A program made the position numbers and the translations under genes. A DNA stretch of 64,000 nt from Saccoglossus kowalevskii (lineage: Eukaryota > Hemichordata > Enteropneusta > Harrimaniidae): the NCBI RefSeq assembly GCF_000003605.2, contig NW_003107100.1, positions 82,919-146,918 on the forward strand. Reading direction: 5' to 3'. The notes under the pieces were generated by a model. That model was given only the letters and a program-made list of their open reading frames with translations, searched no databases and had not been told where the DNA came from. Positions within the stretch are counted from its first letter, which is position 1; each line of letters opens with the position of its first letter. Positions 12,401 through 27,400 of this stretch are shown here, in pieces.

Positions 12401-15400
12401 ACAAAAACAAAGCAAAGGTCAAATGGGAGATTTAAAAAAAAGCAATTGTTTTTTTTTTTTATAATATGGCTGCATTAAATTATTAAGCAAATGAGCTAGG
12501 GAGGTACTTGGTATTAAACACAGGTGACCTAGGGAGGTAAAATGGATTTAAGCTGATGCGCCTGTTGTTTCAATTCTTTGAACTTGTGGTCCTGAGCTTA
12601 AGTTTTGGCGAAAATTGCAGATTACAAAAGTCTGTTCAATCTTTGTAGTGACTACTGTTTCTGTTGTGAACATTTTTTGGATCAAACTTTCCAATAATTC
12701 TTACATGATAACACTCATAAACAAATTTTTTTTGTTTTTTTTTTAATTATAAATTTAAATAATTTAAAAATTATTATGTTATGACATGAATTAAATAAAA
12801 ATCAAGTCAAATCAATTATTATTTTCTTCCGTAGTTTCCACCAATAAATACTTATTCATAATAAAATCAAACAAACCAGTAATTAAAAAGAAGTAACAAT
12901 AATAATTTCTAAAAATCCAATGACAAAACAATAGCTGCCTAGTAACCCCAACCCCCAGGATAATCTGGAGCTAACTAGCCATGCATTTCCATTCTTGCAG
13001 TATGTCCACAACAAATCAAGATGGCTGTCCAGTAACCTCAATATGGCAACCTGGTAACCAAGGGCCAACTAGCTATTGGCCATTCTTACAGGGTTATGTC
13101 TGCAACAACAAAACAAGATGGCTGCCTGGTTACCCAAATATAGTGACTAACAATGGGCCAACTCAAGACTTTCCATGGAAAAAGTGCAAATTAATAAAAT
13201 AAAACTGGAACTTTTTTTTAAAAAATATACATGCTTTTACAACATCTACAAGTACCAATGAATGAGGAGAAAAACATTTTTTTTTTTGCGGTGGATTAGA
13301 CTTACCTGCAACTCGCTCAATAAAATTTGAAGGCACCAAACCTCTTCTTCCGTCCATCAGCTCTCCTTCATAAAATCCATCCTGAAAAAGGAAATCATTA
13401 ATTTTACTCTCTTTCTTTATTTTTCACTAAACATAGAATTAGAAGAAAACACAAAACGATAAAGACGTCATGTATGTCCTTTGATCTGTGACCTATAACC
13501 TTACCTCATCCATATCTCCATACACATAGATGTATTCACCAGCATTGAGAGCCAATTCCGCTTCAGGGTTTTCATTTGGAGAGTATAGTAATGGATCATA
13601 ACTATATCGGGCGATAAAAACGGCTAATTTTTCACGTTTAGGAATAACAGTATGCCTGAGAACGTTCATGTCAATCTTTTCGCTAATCTCTTCGATTATG
13701 TCATCGGCTTCGCTCCCACTATCATCCGCCTACGGGGAAGAGAACAAAAATGAAAACACGGATTAGTAAAGAAAGGAAACTGCCTATTCAGTTGCCAATG
13801 GAGACAGTCATCATTAGACATTCATGATACATGTTCAGTTGAGTCATAATACTAGCCATCTCCAGTTATAACATTAATCACAAAAACTCTGTAAATCACA
13901 CTTAAAGTAAAAGATGATATTACTCATTTCATCAGCATTACATCTAAATGTACACTTATTTTTTTGTAATATATTTCATGCATTAATACTCTAAAGTGTA
14001 CAATAATTGTGATCATGAGTGGAATAGAGTGACTAATTAATTAGCTGTGTACTCTCCAAAATATTAACTATATATCTGGAAATGTTTGAATTGAGAAAAA
14101 TATACTGTATCAATCCAGATGTGGCTTCCAAACGCTACCCGGTACGTTACACTACACTACACTACACTACACTACACTACACTACACACTGCACTGCATT
14201 CCATTCCAATCCAATCCTTATCCACCTCAATGCACTGTACTCACACCCACTACACTACACTACACTGCACTGCACTACACTGCACTGCACTGCACTGCAC
14301 TGCACTCCAATCCTTATCCATCCCAATGCACTGCACTCGCACACACACACTGCACTTCAAGCAATGTTTTGTGACATTCATCCATAAGTACAGCCATTAT
14401 ATTAATATATATATTAACACCAGTAGAAGTAGTGTAGGGGATGCCAATGATAATGTAATCAAATTTTATTTCCTGAAGTTTCCTAATAAAGTGACACCAC
14501 CAGGTACACACTGAAACACATTAAATTTTATTAAGGAAATAGTGTAACTTTTAAATTAGATTGAGAATTTCAATTCTTCCTATCTCTAACTTGTAATTAT
14601 TCATAATTTCTTATAAAGCAAATATGCACAAACTAATATTTATTGTATTCCGAATTCGAAATCATATTGCACTGTAATCATCTTAAATGAACGCCATAAT
14701 TTTATTCTTTTGGTGCAACATTTGACACCTTTTTATGTATTTATCTAAAATTTTCTGATTAATTTTTGACAAATTTTTTCATTAGCACAGGTCTTTAAAA
14801 AAAATTTACTATTTTTGTGAAAGTTGACGGGAGTTAACTTTTACTGAGTTTTACTGAATTTATTAAAAATGTCTGTCATCTTCCATTATGATCAAATTAT
14901 GCAAAAATGAGAACAAATAATGACATCCAGTAATTGGTATTATCAGTATAAATTGTCCTCGTCAATTCAAATTCAAAAAGATTGATGCGATTGTCAGTTT
15001 GTAGATTGACTGAATAGACTTTTTTTGTCTGGCGCATCATTATGATTATGCAACTAGTTGTCGTATACTCGTATTGTATTCTCAGATTTAATCTATTGAT
15101 ACAGCTCAACGCAAAGCCGTATCTTCAAAAATGTATGTTTACAGTCATGCTAGTGCTTTAGTGATATGTTAGCATTTTATAAACATGTTTACTGAACTGT
15201 TGGATTGTATGAACATGATAAAACATATCTTGCAAGTTTTTTTACCTAGCTTGTGTTTTCACTATTTCAACCGAAAAATCTATTGTCACAACGAGGATGT
15301 TGGCTTTTTCATTTTTAATTCAATTTGAATAATATCATGTCTTTGGAAGGCAAAAATAACTGTACTCTGATTTGTATTGTAAACAGCCTACACCAGGAAT

Positions 15401-18400
15401 TTAACAATCTTCCTGAAGTTAGGCAGACATACTAGCCACTGTACCATTCATTACCCTGGTGGTTGTCGTACTGTGACTCCCTAGGCCTGTAATGAAAGTG
15501 ACTGTGCCCCCCAAGGACCCCAGTGAAAACTACTGTAATTCCCTAGGACCACAGTGAAAGTTACTGTGACTCCCTCGGACCCTAGTGAAAATTATTATGT
15601 CTCCCTAGAACCCCTGTGAAATATACTGAAAATCTTGAGAAAAATACAAGATACTTCCCACAAATTTGAAAAGGTTTTACAGAGATGAAAGTTGACAATG
15701 TCAGTGAAAAGTTATATCCAACATACGAACATGAACTGGAACCGCTAACCCAAAACCTATGAAATTTTCTAATGGCCTGGATGAAAATTATCAATATACT
15801 TGCAATCATGAAGTGAGTGTACTAATGATTTACAAATAAACAATTAGTCTTCTCTTTGAATAATAATTACTTGAATCTTGCCTACTTTAATGGAGGCCAT
15901 TAAAAGGGAATTGCAAAGGGAAAGGAAATAACGAGTTTATATCGAGACAACAAACCAGGGGATTTCTGTAAAAACAAACTAGACAAATAGTTATTCAATG
16001 AACGTCTTTATTGGTATAACATACGCCACGACGGTATTAACATGAACACTATACCGATAAATAATACAATGTCATTTCCTGTATGTTTGGGTTTGTTTTT
16101 TTCAAGATTATTTCAGAAATTTTAAATAGAACTATTAATACAAATTTCAGAGACTACAAGTTTACTTGCCATTATAAAGAGATTATTATGCACAGAATTT
16201 GGAAACAAATTGCGAAACAATAGTGTTCACTTCAGAATGTTGCCTCAAACCTTGATCATGTTGAATTTATTGGTGATACCAAAATAATGGTTTTCTTTTC
16301 AATGTTGCAAAACTGAAAACAGTTGGAGCAAATTTGTTTTTAAAATATACTAGTTTAATAAGTTTGAAACTAATTACAGAAAATAATGAAATTTAAAGGC
16401 GACACTTTACGTTCAAAAGCTCTGCTGTAACCGACATGAAATTTAAGTAAATATAGACACAGAGCAGGTTACCTGCGGAAGTTTTCTGAGATTATTTTTA
16501 ATTACATATTGATATTCTAATCGGGGCCTTATAACCATCGATAACATACACAGTCAATTTTGTTTGCCGCTAAATGACAAAAAACTATGTGACTTTCGTT
16601 AAAAGCGTGGAAGACACTTAGTCAAGACATGGAGATACTATACCTCCATAGTCAAGACATGGAGATACTATACCTCCATAGTTAAGACATGGAGATACTA
16701 TACCTCCATGGTTAAGACATGGAGATACTATACCTCCATGGTTAAGACATGGAGATACTATACCTCCATAGTCAAGACATGGAGATACTATACCTCCATA
16801 GTCAAGACATGGAGATACTATACCTCCATGGTTAAGACATGGAGATACTATACCTCCATGGTTAAGACATGGAGATACTATACCTCCATGGTCAAGACAT
16901 GGAGATACTATACCTCCATAGTCAAGACATGGAGATACTATACCTCCATAGTTAAGACATGGAGATACTATACCTCCATGGTCAAGACATGGAGATACTA
17001 TACCTCCATAGTCAAGACATGGAGATACTATACCTCCATAGTTAAGACATGGAGATACTATACCTCCATGGTTAAGACATGGAGATACTATACCTCCATG
17101 GTTAAGACATGGAGATACTATACCTCCATGGTTAAGACATGGAGATACTATACCTCCATGGTTAAGATGACATAAAGATTAGTGTAATGTCTCCAAATCA
17201 AAATATGTACATTGTATTTTGACGAAATATGATATATTTTTATTCAGAATTAACATACTTATCTCAGGAACACAACAAATGAGTTGAACTTGACTGAGAA
17301 ATATAATTAAAACCAACACATACTGGTATTTTAAATGAGTATTAAAGGCCGATGTTAAGGTTTATAATGCAGCCTGACAAAGGTCATGCTCAGTTAGTTT
17401 CAATTCAAGCTGATGTAAACAACTCACATCAAACTCTGGTCGAATTGTAATTTGTGAAATTCTAGGTCACCTACATAGTGCCAAATTGGATATATGTGAC
17501 TATATGAATGCCATAATTTTGACAACAATGGAGATTTTATCTATGAAAGGTTCAAAAACACAGAGAAAGACTTGAACAAATAAAATTTACATCAGTAAAT
17601 CAACATGATCATTATCTTGTTTTAACACATTAATATTATATCATTATCTATCAAGAGATAACACAGATAATATAATAATTATCTATTCATAGCAGATAAT
17701 ATATGGCTGCAAGGAAGCCATTGTTGATGCATCATAGATAAAAAAAAAAGTTGCATAATTTGTTTTTATCTAATCAGTTTTTTTTATTAAGACCTGAAGC
17801 CAATGATAAAATATGTTTGGGGAAAAAAATTACAGAAAAATACATAAAAATATAGATTATAGAAAAATACATAAAAAAATATGGAAAATGTTGGCCTGAA
17901 ATGAAGTTGTACAAAATTAAAACAAGATTGATCCAATTTGACTACATTGAACAACATTTTTATGTTTCTTGGGGAAATGTTTATCATTGTGGGGTTCCTC
18001 AATTCAAGCATGATCGTGCGTGAATGAAAAATGCTAACAATTGGAGAAAAAAAATAAATAAAATTATTTAATTAAATTTATAGGCAGCCTCAGTTCACTG
18101 AATTGTGATTACCGATATTAACGATGTACGTCAGTTAATGAGCAAAAGGACACATTTGATTATCTGATAATACGGTGAGCAGACGGGTAGCGAAAGCGAG
18201 ATGGTCGGTTGAAGAAAAAATAAAATTATTTAACCATCAATGGGGGATTCTTAATTGCTACAAGCAAAAAAACGGTGAACATATATTTATCTCATAAAAA
18301 TCAATATTTTTTAGGTATTTTTGGCTGATAGGAATTAATTTATACAAATACTGTTTATGATATAATGAGGAAAATGTACTTTTATTTTGTGCCTAACCCG

Positions 18401-21400
18401 ATAAAATCTAAACCATAAAATGAAACACAATAAATGCAACTAGATTTTGACAACTAGAAATTTCATTCAGTAAGGGAATGTACAAATTCATTCTTGCGGT
18501 TCTCACATAGTATTAGTTTCTTGTTTTAATGGCTCCATTGAGAAAACCAACCCTCAGAGGACGCCATGTTCCAAGAATTAAGCTAAAAATAAATTCAGTG
18601 CTTGGTATCCATTTTGAAGACAGTGATTGGCGACAAGAATAGGACAGTGACATACAGAAAAGGTGTGTTTAGTCATGTGACCTTGACGGATCTATACATA
18701 GCAAGGACTTCTTATGAGATGTACGATACCGCAGTGGCGTAATAAATAAACTCATTAAATTGTAGATATATTAATAGACACACACTGTGTATATTACTAT
18801 TTTTAATTCCTCCAAATATACAAGGGGGGAATCGGTTGGTTATGAGGGGACTCCCAAGACAGTGAGAAAATTAGACGATCTCTCATAATGGATTCATACT
18901 AGAATACCTTGTCATCACTAATGCATAACAATGGCAGCACTGATCGGTACTCTGCGTAACAAAAGGTATATATATAATAATAGACGATAAAATGAAACCA
19001 TAATCACTCACTTAAATGAAAAAATCAAATAATTTAAAAATCTAGAAATGCTAAAAAAAAAATATAAACAAACAAATCTAAAAGAAGGTATCTGAAAACC
19101 GAGAATTCAATGGTAAATTTGTATATGTTAATATAAGGCCAGCAGCTGATGTAGATAGATTTCAACGCTTTTTTAAAAAAGAAATAAGCTCTTACCGAAC
19201 TACCACTTGTAAATGCTCTTAAACCATACTAACTGAATTTCCTAACACATCCATGGCAAATATTCCTGCAGTACACTGTTATATAGCGAGCCAGCATGAC
19301 AGCTACCTCCCCGTGCAGTCAGTCAAGTTAAAACAGCTATGCAGGGCATGCAGTGACTAAGTAATTTCCATAGGGAATACCCATACAATCATGAATATTA
19401 TATTATGTTGACAATACATGTAACAAAAATACTAAGTATATCCTTAAAATGTATAAATTAAATTTTCAAGTTTCTTGCCCCGAAAGTTGTATATTAATAT
19501 ATTTATTAAATAAAATAAAATATTAATTACATTTTTGATTTGATATTATTATTAATTTTTTTTTTTTTGGTTTTGAAAATTACTTTAAATAAATTTACAA
19601 AATTGCATGTTGCTTTGTTTTGTTAAAAATGATTCAATCCAGATTAACTAAATGTTAAAATAATGAAATAATTATAAAAGGCTTTCCAAATAATTAAAAT
19701 CAGTTTTTATCAGATTTAAATGATTTAATAACAAGTCTTTTAAATAAAAAAATTTAAATGAAGTAGGAAGATTAATGAAACATATCTCATATTCAACCCA
19801 AGAGGGCACACTCACATCAACAAAGTAATATCTCTTTCATTCTCATGCAAATCATTCCAATAACAAAACACATAAACAATTCAAATCAATAATCTACCTT
19901 TCCATTTTCTAGTTCCTTTGTTGGTTTTGACTTTGATGATCGGCTGTCATCTTTGGCACTACGATGTGATCGGACAGACGCAGAATCATCTACAAAAACA
20001 TAAAGAAAACAATAAATACGGCAGGCAACATAGAGTAAATTTGACGTGCCTGAAGACATACCAAAGATTGACCTTAATATGGTCTTTCCCGCGTAATCTA
20101 TTAATGCAAAAACATCCAAATTCAGGCCTGAACATCACAGAGGGCTCGTAAACTTTAATACATATACACAAACATCACAGAGGGCTCATAATCTCACAGA
20201 TTCTATCAACTAATACGTAGGAATGTGAATGCTTTGACTACTACTCTGACAGATGGACAGCTAATAACCAAAATCAAACTTGAAAACATCTTCACTGTTC
20301 GGTGTTAATGAAAGAACAGATTTATTTACTAATACACCCCTTGAAAATAAAAAGAATGAAAATTAAAATCGTCCTATCAAAGTTTGTAACATTATCTTGC
20401 TCTCAACACTCATCTGTAATACAAGCCCTCGTAAATTAAAAAATTGTATTTATTGTATGCCGGATCACATTATAGGTAATGCACAACTAATAGAGAAAAT
20501 ACAGTGTTCATATTTATGTTGAACTATTTATCAGATTTTAAAAGATGTGATTATATACACAGTAGTTACAGTATTCTTTTCCCACTACGTGTCACAATTC
20601 TATCTCAATGCGGATGTTTTTAATATGTTCAATTATTGATCAATTTAATCTGGTTAGATTGAATAGATATGCTAAATTCTTTTTTTTTGTTTTTTTATAT
20701 ATCAAGACAAAGTATGTCTAGTTGATTTTTTTAACTAAATCACAGTAATATAAATTTTCCATCTCTCCTCCTCGTTGAGGCTTTCCATCCAAATACTAAG
20801 ATATATGTAAGGGCCGAAACATCTAAAAACATGGGGGCTGTGGACTGAAAATCATGTATTTGGAAACTATGTATGTTTTCACCACCAGACTTTCAGGCCC
20901 AAATTTGACTGCACTTGTTTTTATATTCTTTCATATTTCTGGAAATGATATTTTGAGTCAAACAACAAAATTTGAGTCAATTTCCAGTCTTTCATCAGTG
21001 TTTGTTTTTTTGTCCCAATTTTCTGAAAGAAAGTGCGTACTATAAACAAGACTAATTTGTGAATTTGTGATGAAAAGAGGGAACTGGTGAGGAAAAGATT
21101 AATATTACGGTTTAAAACAAGCCCATTTATGTCTGTAACCGAAAATAAGTTTGAAATGTCATTTACGAACAACAAATAAGCAATCTCTGATTTTCTTAAC
21201 GTCATGTATTGATTATGCTTCACAATGAGAATCAATTGGCATATGATGCATAATAATTAATTAATTAAAATCATTATTTATTCTACTATTTCATGAATTT
21301 TATGCACAGTTATATATAAATACTAAATATTTTAAACTAACTAAATAAAAAAATATCTAAAGCTATTTGAGTAAGTATGTACATAACTAATTAATTAATT

Positions 21401-24400
21401 AATTAACTAAAATGAAAATAAATAAATTAAAAATGATACAATGTAACAATTATATACAGCTTAAATCAAGGCAGCTATCATGCATACAAACATCAGCTGA
21501 ATTTATGTAACCAGTAAAAGATACATCTAACTGTATACAAATCATCCTTATAAACATGCATTACCTTTGTTACATGTTTCAAATATATGCACTATATAAA
21601 AAAATATGTTGAATGTTATGTTTCACACATATATATGACCGTGTTGTCAAACATGTTTTGATTTGCATATTGTTATGTAAGCATTATGTTCATAGTATAT
21701 TGTGATAGATGTTTATGTAATATTCATGTTGTGAATTGAGTTATGTGTTATACAGAACAGAATAACCTGTTGTCGAGAGGTAACCCAGTACATAGCACAT
21801 AACTGACCATGGAAACCATGCATAGATGCCCTCATTGTCTCTAATGGCACTCTCACCTTCACTTTCTGACATAGTTAGTCGTTTAATCTCGGCGCTATAA
21901 GAAAGATCCTCAACACCAACTACAACGGCATCCCAAAACTGTTCGAACAAATCGTCATCCCCTTCTATATATCCTGCGTAAAAAATACCCAAATAAAGGA
22001 ACAACTATCGAACATACGAGACATGGTACGTCTCATGCTTGCACAAGAGAGTCATTTGAAGAACTTGCATGGTGGATTGAAAGACGAGCAACAACGAACA
22101 CCACAATGACCAATCAAGTACCAAGAGGTATGGAAATTGACGTAGAAGTGACCAGAGAATGCGACTTGAGGATGACAAGAGAAGAAATTTGATACAGGTG
22201 ACAACCAAGTCAGTAGGGGTAGCAGTGACCAGAGACTGTGCTATAAACCACAATTGACCAGAGTGACCGAAGTGTGCAAGGACAAGAGAGTATAGGTTGA
22301 CCAAATAGTGTCTGGATTGAGGTCAGCCAGAGGACAAATTGACCCAATGGTGGTAACCAAGATGAACGCCGACAGTTAGTGGACACGCACATTTTTATAA
22401 CTGACAAATAAACAACATGCAACTACCATGCAGCATGCAGTTACCATGACAACATGTCAAATAAAACAATTAAATAAAAAATATGTGGATATTAATACAG
22501 CAATTGTTGGGTTATGAGGGACAGATGGAATCATGGTCTTCACGCAAGACCTACCTGTGTCAACTGACTTGACCGATTCCGAGGGTTTTTTAAGTTTTCG
22601 AACAGCATAATCCAGTGAAAAACCCTCAAGAAAATCATCAACTAATACAGTAAATGAATGCAAAAAACAATACAGAATACAAAAAAGAAACAGAAACAAA
22701 AATATGAAATGCAGTGATATTAAGATGCGACACCACGATTAACATTATTAGAATTAGTGGCAGACATACAATATGAGTGTTAGTTATATCATGAGTGAAC
22801 TCTTAAAAAGAAGCGACATCGTTCCAATGATTACAAGCAATTCCTCATGCAATTTAACACCCCCTTAACATTCTTCTAAAAGGTTAAAATTGTCTTCCTT
22901 AATACCCTCTCCCCCTTATGTTTCATACAGTGTCACACGTTACCTCTAGAAACGTCATCTAGTACCCCTTCAGCAGCCAACGAAGCAGACACAGAACTAG
23001 CTTTCCGTTTCTCGTCTTGTTTCCGTGGCGTCATGCTACCATTGTCACCAAACCCTTCATCTGAGAGGCTTTCTGGGGATGTCTGGATCGCAATTTCCAC
23101 TTTGGGAGAGCCAGCTCTCCGGCTAGTGGCATCATGTCTCAAAGAGCTCAGCTCCTGAGAAAGCTTGCTAAATGTTTCTGTTTGTTCGCCACATTTGCGT
23201 TCGAGTTCCTGCACTTTGTGTTCCAGCTGATCTACAGCATGTCTGTGTGTCTTCTTTGCCGCTTCCTGCTCCTGAAATTAATTTAAAGTAGGTTTACAAC
23301 ATTTGTATAAATATGTAAGAATATGTAATTCTTTATTTTAGAACTTATTTTGGGAGTTTTATATGAAACTTATTTCACTGATTTTTGATGAGTTAAATGT
23401 GAAAATATAAAAACAGAAAAGTATATTCGCCAGATTTTATATTTCACTAAATCTGCCAATCAGGGAAAATATTTATGTTGGGGAATTGTTGTGAAAGTAT
23501 TTCAAAGTAGTCGTGTAATATTAGCGATAGGTAGTAGATACAGTGTACTTAACCACCCTGTAATTCATATCAGTGTTTGGAGACAAGCACCTGAACCAAT
23601 CCCCTCTTAAATTAATGTAAAACTAATTTTCACTATTTTGATGTTTTGAGCAATTCCACTGGATTTTCATGAATTTGGCTGGAGTAATAATGAGTTTTAT
23701 TGTTATTCTACATGGATTAAATTTAGCGAATTTCACTTATCAACAAAAATGACAAAGTTAAAAACCAGTGATCAGATTTGCTGAAGATAAAAATGTATGC
23801 TAAAACTGTTCATTGATTTAATTTTTATTTGGTGTGTGGTTTTTACCTTCTCTTTTTTTCATCACAAAATAGTCCTGTTGATAGTCTGCACTTTCCTTCA
23901 GAAGACTTGGAGAAAAGTAGCCACATTTTTTGAGTAAAAACTGAAAATTTACTAAAATTTTGTCTGTTGGCTCAAAAATTAGTGTTCATTTACAGAAATA
24001 TTGAAAAATACAAGGAAAAAGTACAGTATTCATCTTAAACTTTTTTAAGAGACAGTAAATAATCTGATGTTAGAGGGCAGTATTCATTTCTGAGGGCAGT
24101 ATTCATCTGAGAGAATTATTCATCTCAGATGATAGAGGGCAGTATTCATCTCTGAGGGCAGAATTTACATCTGGTGAGAGGGCAGTACTCCCTTTTGATT
24201 ATAGAGGGCAGTATTCATTTCTGGAGCAGAATTCACATCTGGTGAGGGAGCAGTACTCCCCTCTGATGATAGAGGGCAGTATTCATTTCTGGAGCAGAAT
24301 TCACATCTGGTAAGGGGGCAGTACTCCCCTCTGATGATAGAGGGCAGTATTCATTTCTGAGGGCAGTATATTTTTCTGATTTGTCACTATTGATGTTATA

Positions 24401-27400
24401 TTGTACAAACAAATATGCACTTGATGAAACAAGACGACAGAACAGACATTTGCCTCCAGCATGCAGAGAATAATTGACATTTCTCAAATCCCAAAAATAA
24501 ATTTTAACTTTACAAAAAGGAAATAAATGCAATTGCTTTGTGTCCCCAGGGCCATGAGATGATCGTCAAACACAACGTGAAGATAGGATTGATTTGTTGT
24601 CAAAGAATTCACTGGAACTATGACATTTGTCTCTGTACAATAGGGTGATATTTCAACCATGATGAAAGCAAGAATGGATTCAGAGTTGGGATTACCATAC
24701 GCAAAAACTAATCAACTTATTTAATAGAAGGTACGCTTCAATTTCTATGTGTACTTTCTCAGTTAATTTTTTTAATGTCGTCAGCAACAATCACAAAAAG
24801 GCAAGAGATGTCAACAAAAAACAAATTTAGATTAAAATGAAAGGAAGAAAAAAAAACGGCTATCATTTGCAGACGCACACATTCTTTTGTGCGTAGATCA
24901 TTGATGCATATACGAAAGCATAATGCCAATTAAGGCCACAATTTGCAGCAACAAATTTAGGGCTTGTAAGCAATAAATAAATGACAAACATTGACTCAGA
25001 TGCACGACTCATTTTGAAAATTAAGCTTGAAAACCAGTACCAGGACCTTGAACTGTTAGTGACTGCAATATCATTTAATACCATTGTGTTTATTAATAAT
25101 AGAACTGTCATAACTGGGGAATTATTCATGATGGAGTTTTTGATTAGAAATACAAGAAGTACAGATGAACTTTCACGCTTTTGTTTGCTATTCAAATACA
25201 TGGATTACATTTTGCTCAGGTGTTGCAGTTTCAATAAAATATCACAGTTGAATCTGAAAGTATCTTCTTAATATTGAGTTTTTTAATTTTGTCATAGTTG
25301 AAATAAGTTAGCAAACGGGTTAAGGTGGAATAGTGTTTGAATTTGCATCTTATCAAATTTTTGAAAAATTACAAAATCAATCACAATCATCCCAGATTTC
25401 TCCTTATTTTATTATAAATGGTCAATATTCAGGCTTTAAAGTTTCATTCCTATTTCACAAAATATGTGTATTATTACTCCCAGAACAAGCTTAAAAACAT
25501 AAAACAGTTGTTTTCACTAAAAATTAAAATCTCACCCTGACGTTTCCAGACATTTCATTTTGAGAGTACTTGAAGTTCTTATCCTTTCAGACAAACATGC
25601 ATGTACCTACAATGTAACTGACATTTCAGGAGAAATAAAGCCACCTAACTGACATTTCAGGAGAAATAAAGCCACCTAACTGACATTTCAGGAGAAATAA
25701 AGCCCTCTAACTCAGCCAATTTCATATTCTGCAGTTAATTTCTCATTACTTATCCACAATCTTAACAAGTATGTTTCTCATAGATTCGCAAAATAGGAAT
25801 GGAATTTTAAAAATTCTATAAAATTTAGTATCAGTAAATTCTTTCGTAATTTTCAGTCCTTATTGCGGCGGAAATAAAAAGACAGTAGCACTGGATACTG
25901 TAATATGACATCCTGCTCTTAAAATGATAAATAAATATTCATGACGCAAAGAAAATGAAACAAGAAATCGTTTAATCCATTAAACTTAAAGTAGAGTACT
26001 AACCAACACAACATAAAACCAAAATTACCATAAATTGTGACCACAACAGATTTGGAATCATAGCTTTTTTACACTACTTATTAGAATGATTTTATCACCT
26101 ACAGCAAACGACAAATTTTAATAGGGGTATTTTGCTTGTATAGAAATGATGCTGCTTCACACCAATCAATTTCTATGCACAAATAAGAAGGTGCGTCACC
26201 CAATCACATGGTGTTTTACTTTGCACCAATACAAATATGGGTTTATACCCTGCACCAATCAAAATGTGTGTTACTTTGCACCAAACAAAATTTGTGTCAC
26301 TTTGCACTAATCAAAATTTGTGTTACTTTGCACTAATCAAAATTTGTGTTCCTTTGAACCAATCCAAAATGTTTTACTTAGTACCAATTAGAAGGCTAGT
26401 TAATTTACACTGACAAGTAGGCAACTTTGCATCAATTGGTTGTTATTTATCTCCAGCCAGTGGGCTTTGTCCCAATTGATAGGAGGGTGAATTGTTCCTC
26501 ATCAATAAACATGCCCCATTAAGTATGCATCAACAACTATGAGTTCTACTGTCTCAATGTTACTGTAGCCATCTACACTATAAAGCATGTAGTCACGACA
26601 ACGATTCTTAACCCACTCTGACCACTTGCGCTGACCCAACTCCAATCCCCTCAAACCCTGACTATACAACACACAAATATCTATTTGATCCATTCCAAGT
26701 TTAAAAATATAATCCACGACTAATTTATCAAAGATGAACTGAATGCCAAGTCAGTCTCTGGAGTGCAATATACCACATCACAAAGACAGCGAAACTGACA
26801 AGACATGAACATAAAGATTTACTTTAAGCATAGAAATCAGTCATTACCGAGGGTTTATAGCTTCCAACTTAATTTGCATTCAACATGTCAAGTTCAAGAG
26901 TATTACGATGATAATAACATTGGATATGCTCTGAGATGTGAGCACTACGCATGAATGCAAGCTATAGGGAACACACATGATGTGACAAGCACCTATGCGA
27001 CAAGAAGTCACGTGGGATCAGTCCAAACTTTTTTTTCTTTAAAGTAATTTAATTATTTAAATTATTATTGATAATTAATTATTATGTAAACTAAATAAAG
27101 AGTTTAATTTTTTTTTTCTCAAATTAGTTTAATATGGGTGCAAGGAAAGGACTGTTCCAGCTATTCTGTTATAGTTTATGATAGGTTTTACTGTGAACTA
27201 GTTCTATTGACCAGATAGTAGGTACACACAATTTGCAAGATGCAATGTACACTGCATGTGTATCAACATAATTGGTCAATGCAAGCCTGAGAAACTGATA
27301 TTGACATAGATATCCCAATATGTATCACAAAAATTATAAAGCCTATATGAAGTAAAAAATGGCCACCAGTCGGCCATGATTCATCATAGATGTATGTAAT

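Larger units (their letters stand above)
13730..19897 (-). other. RIMBP intron between exons 9 and 10
   Basis: 6.2 kb. Holds the pentanucleotide repeat at 14145-14345, a roughly 37-bp repeat at 15460-15615, the 30-bp array at 16621-17160, and a segment at 17775-17910 resembling the B-type elements (AGACCTGAAGCCAATGA). About 18000-19890 shows nothing recognisable. Confidence 0.7.

Noticed and set aside
16708-17175. 155-codon frame of repeated decapeptide
   Set aside because: The frame is open only because the 30-bp unit is a multiple of three and lacks stops; no splice or promoter signal, and it lies within an intron.
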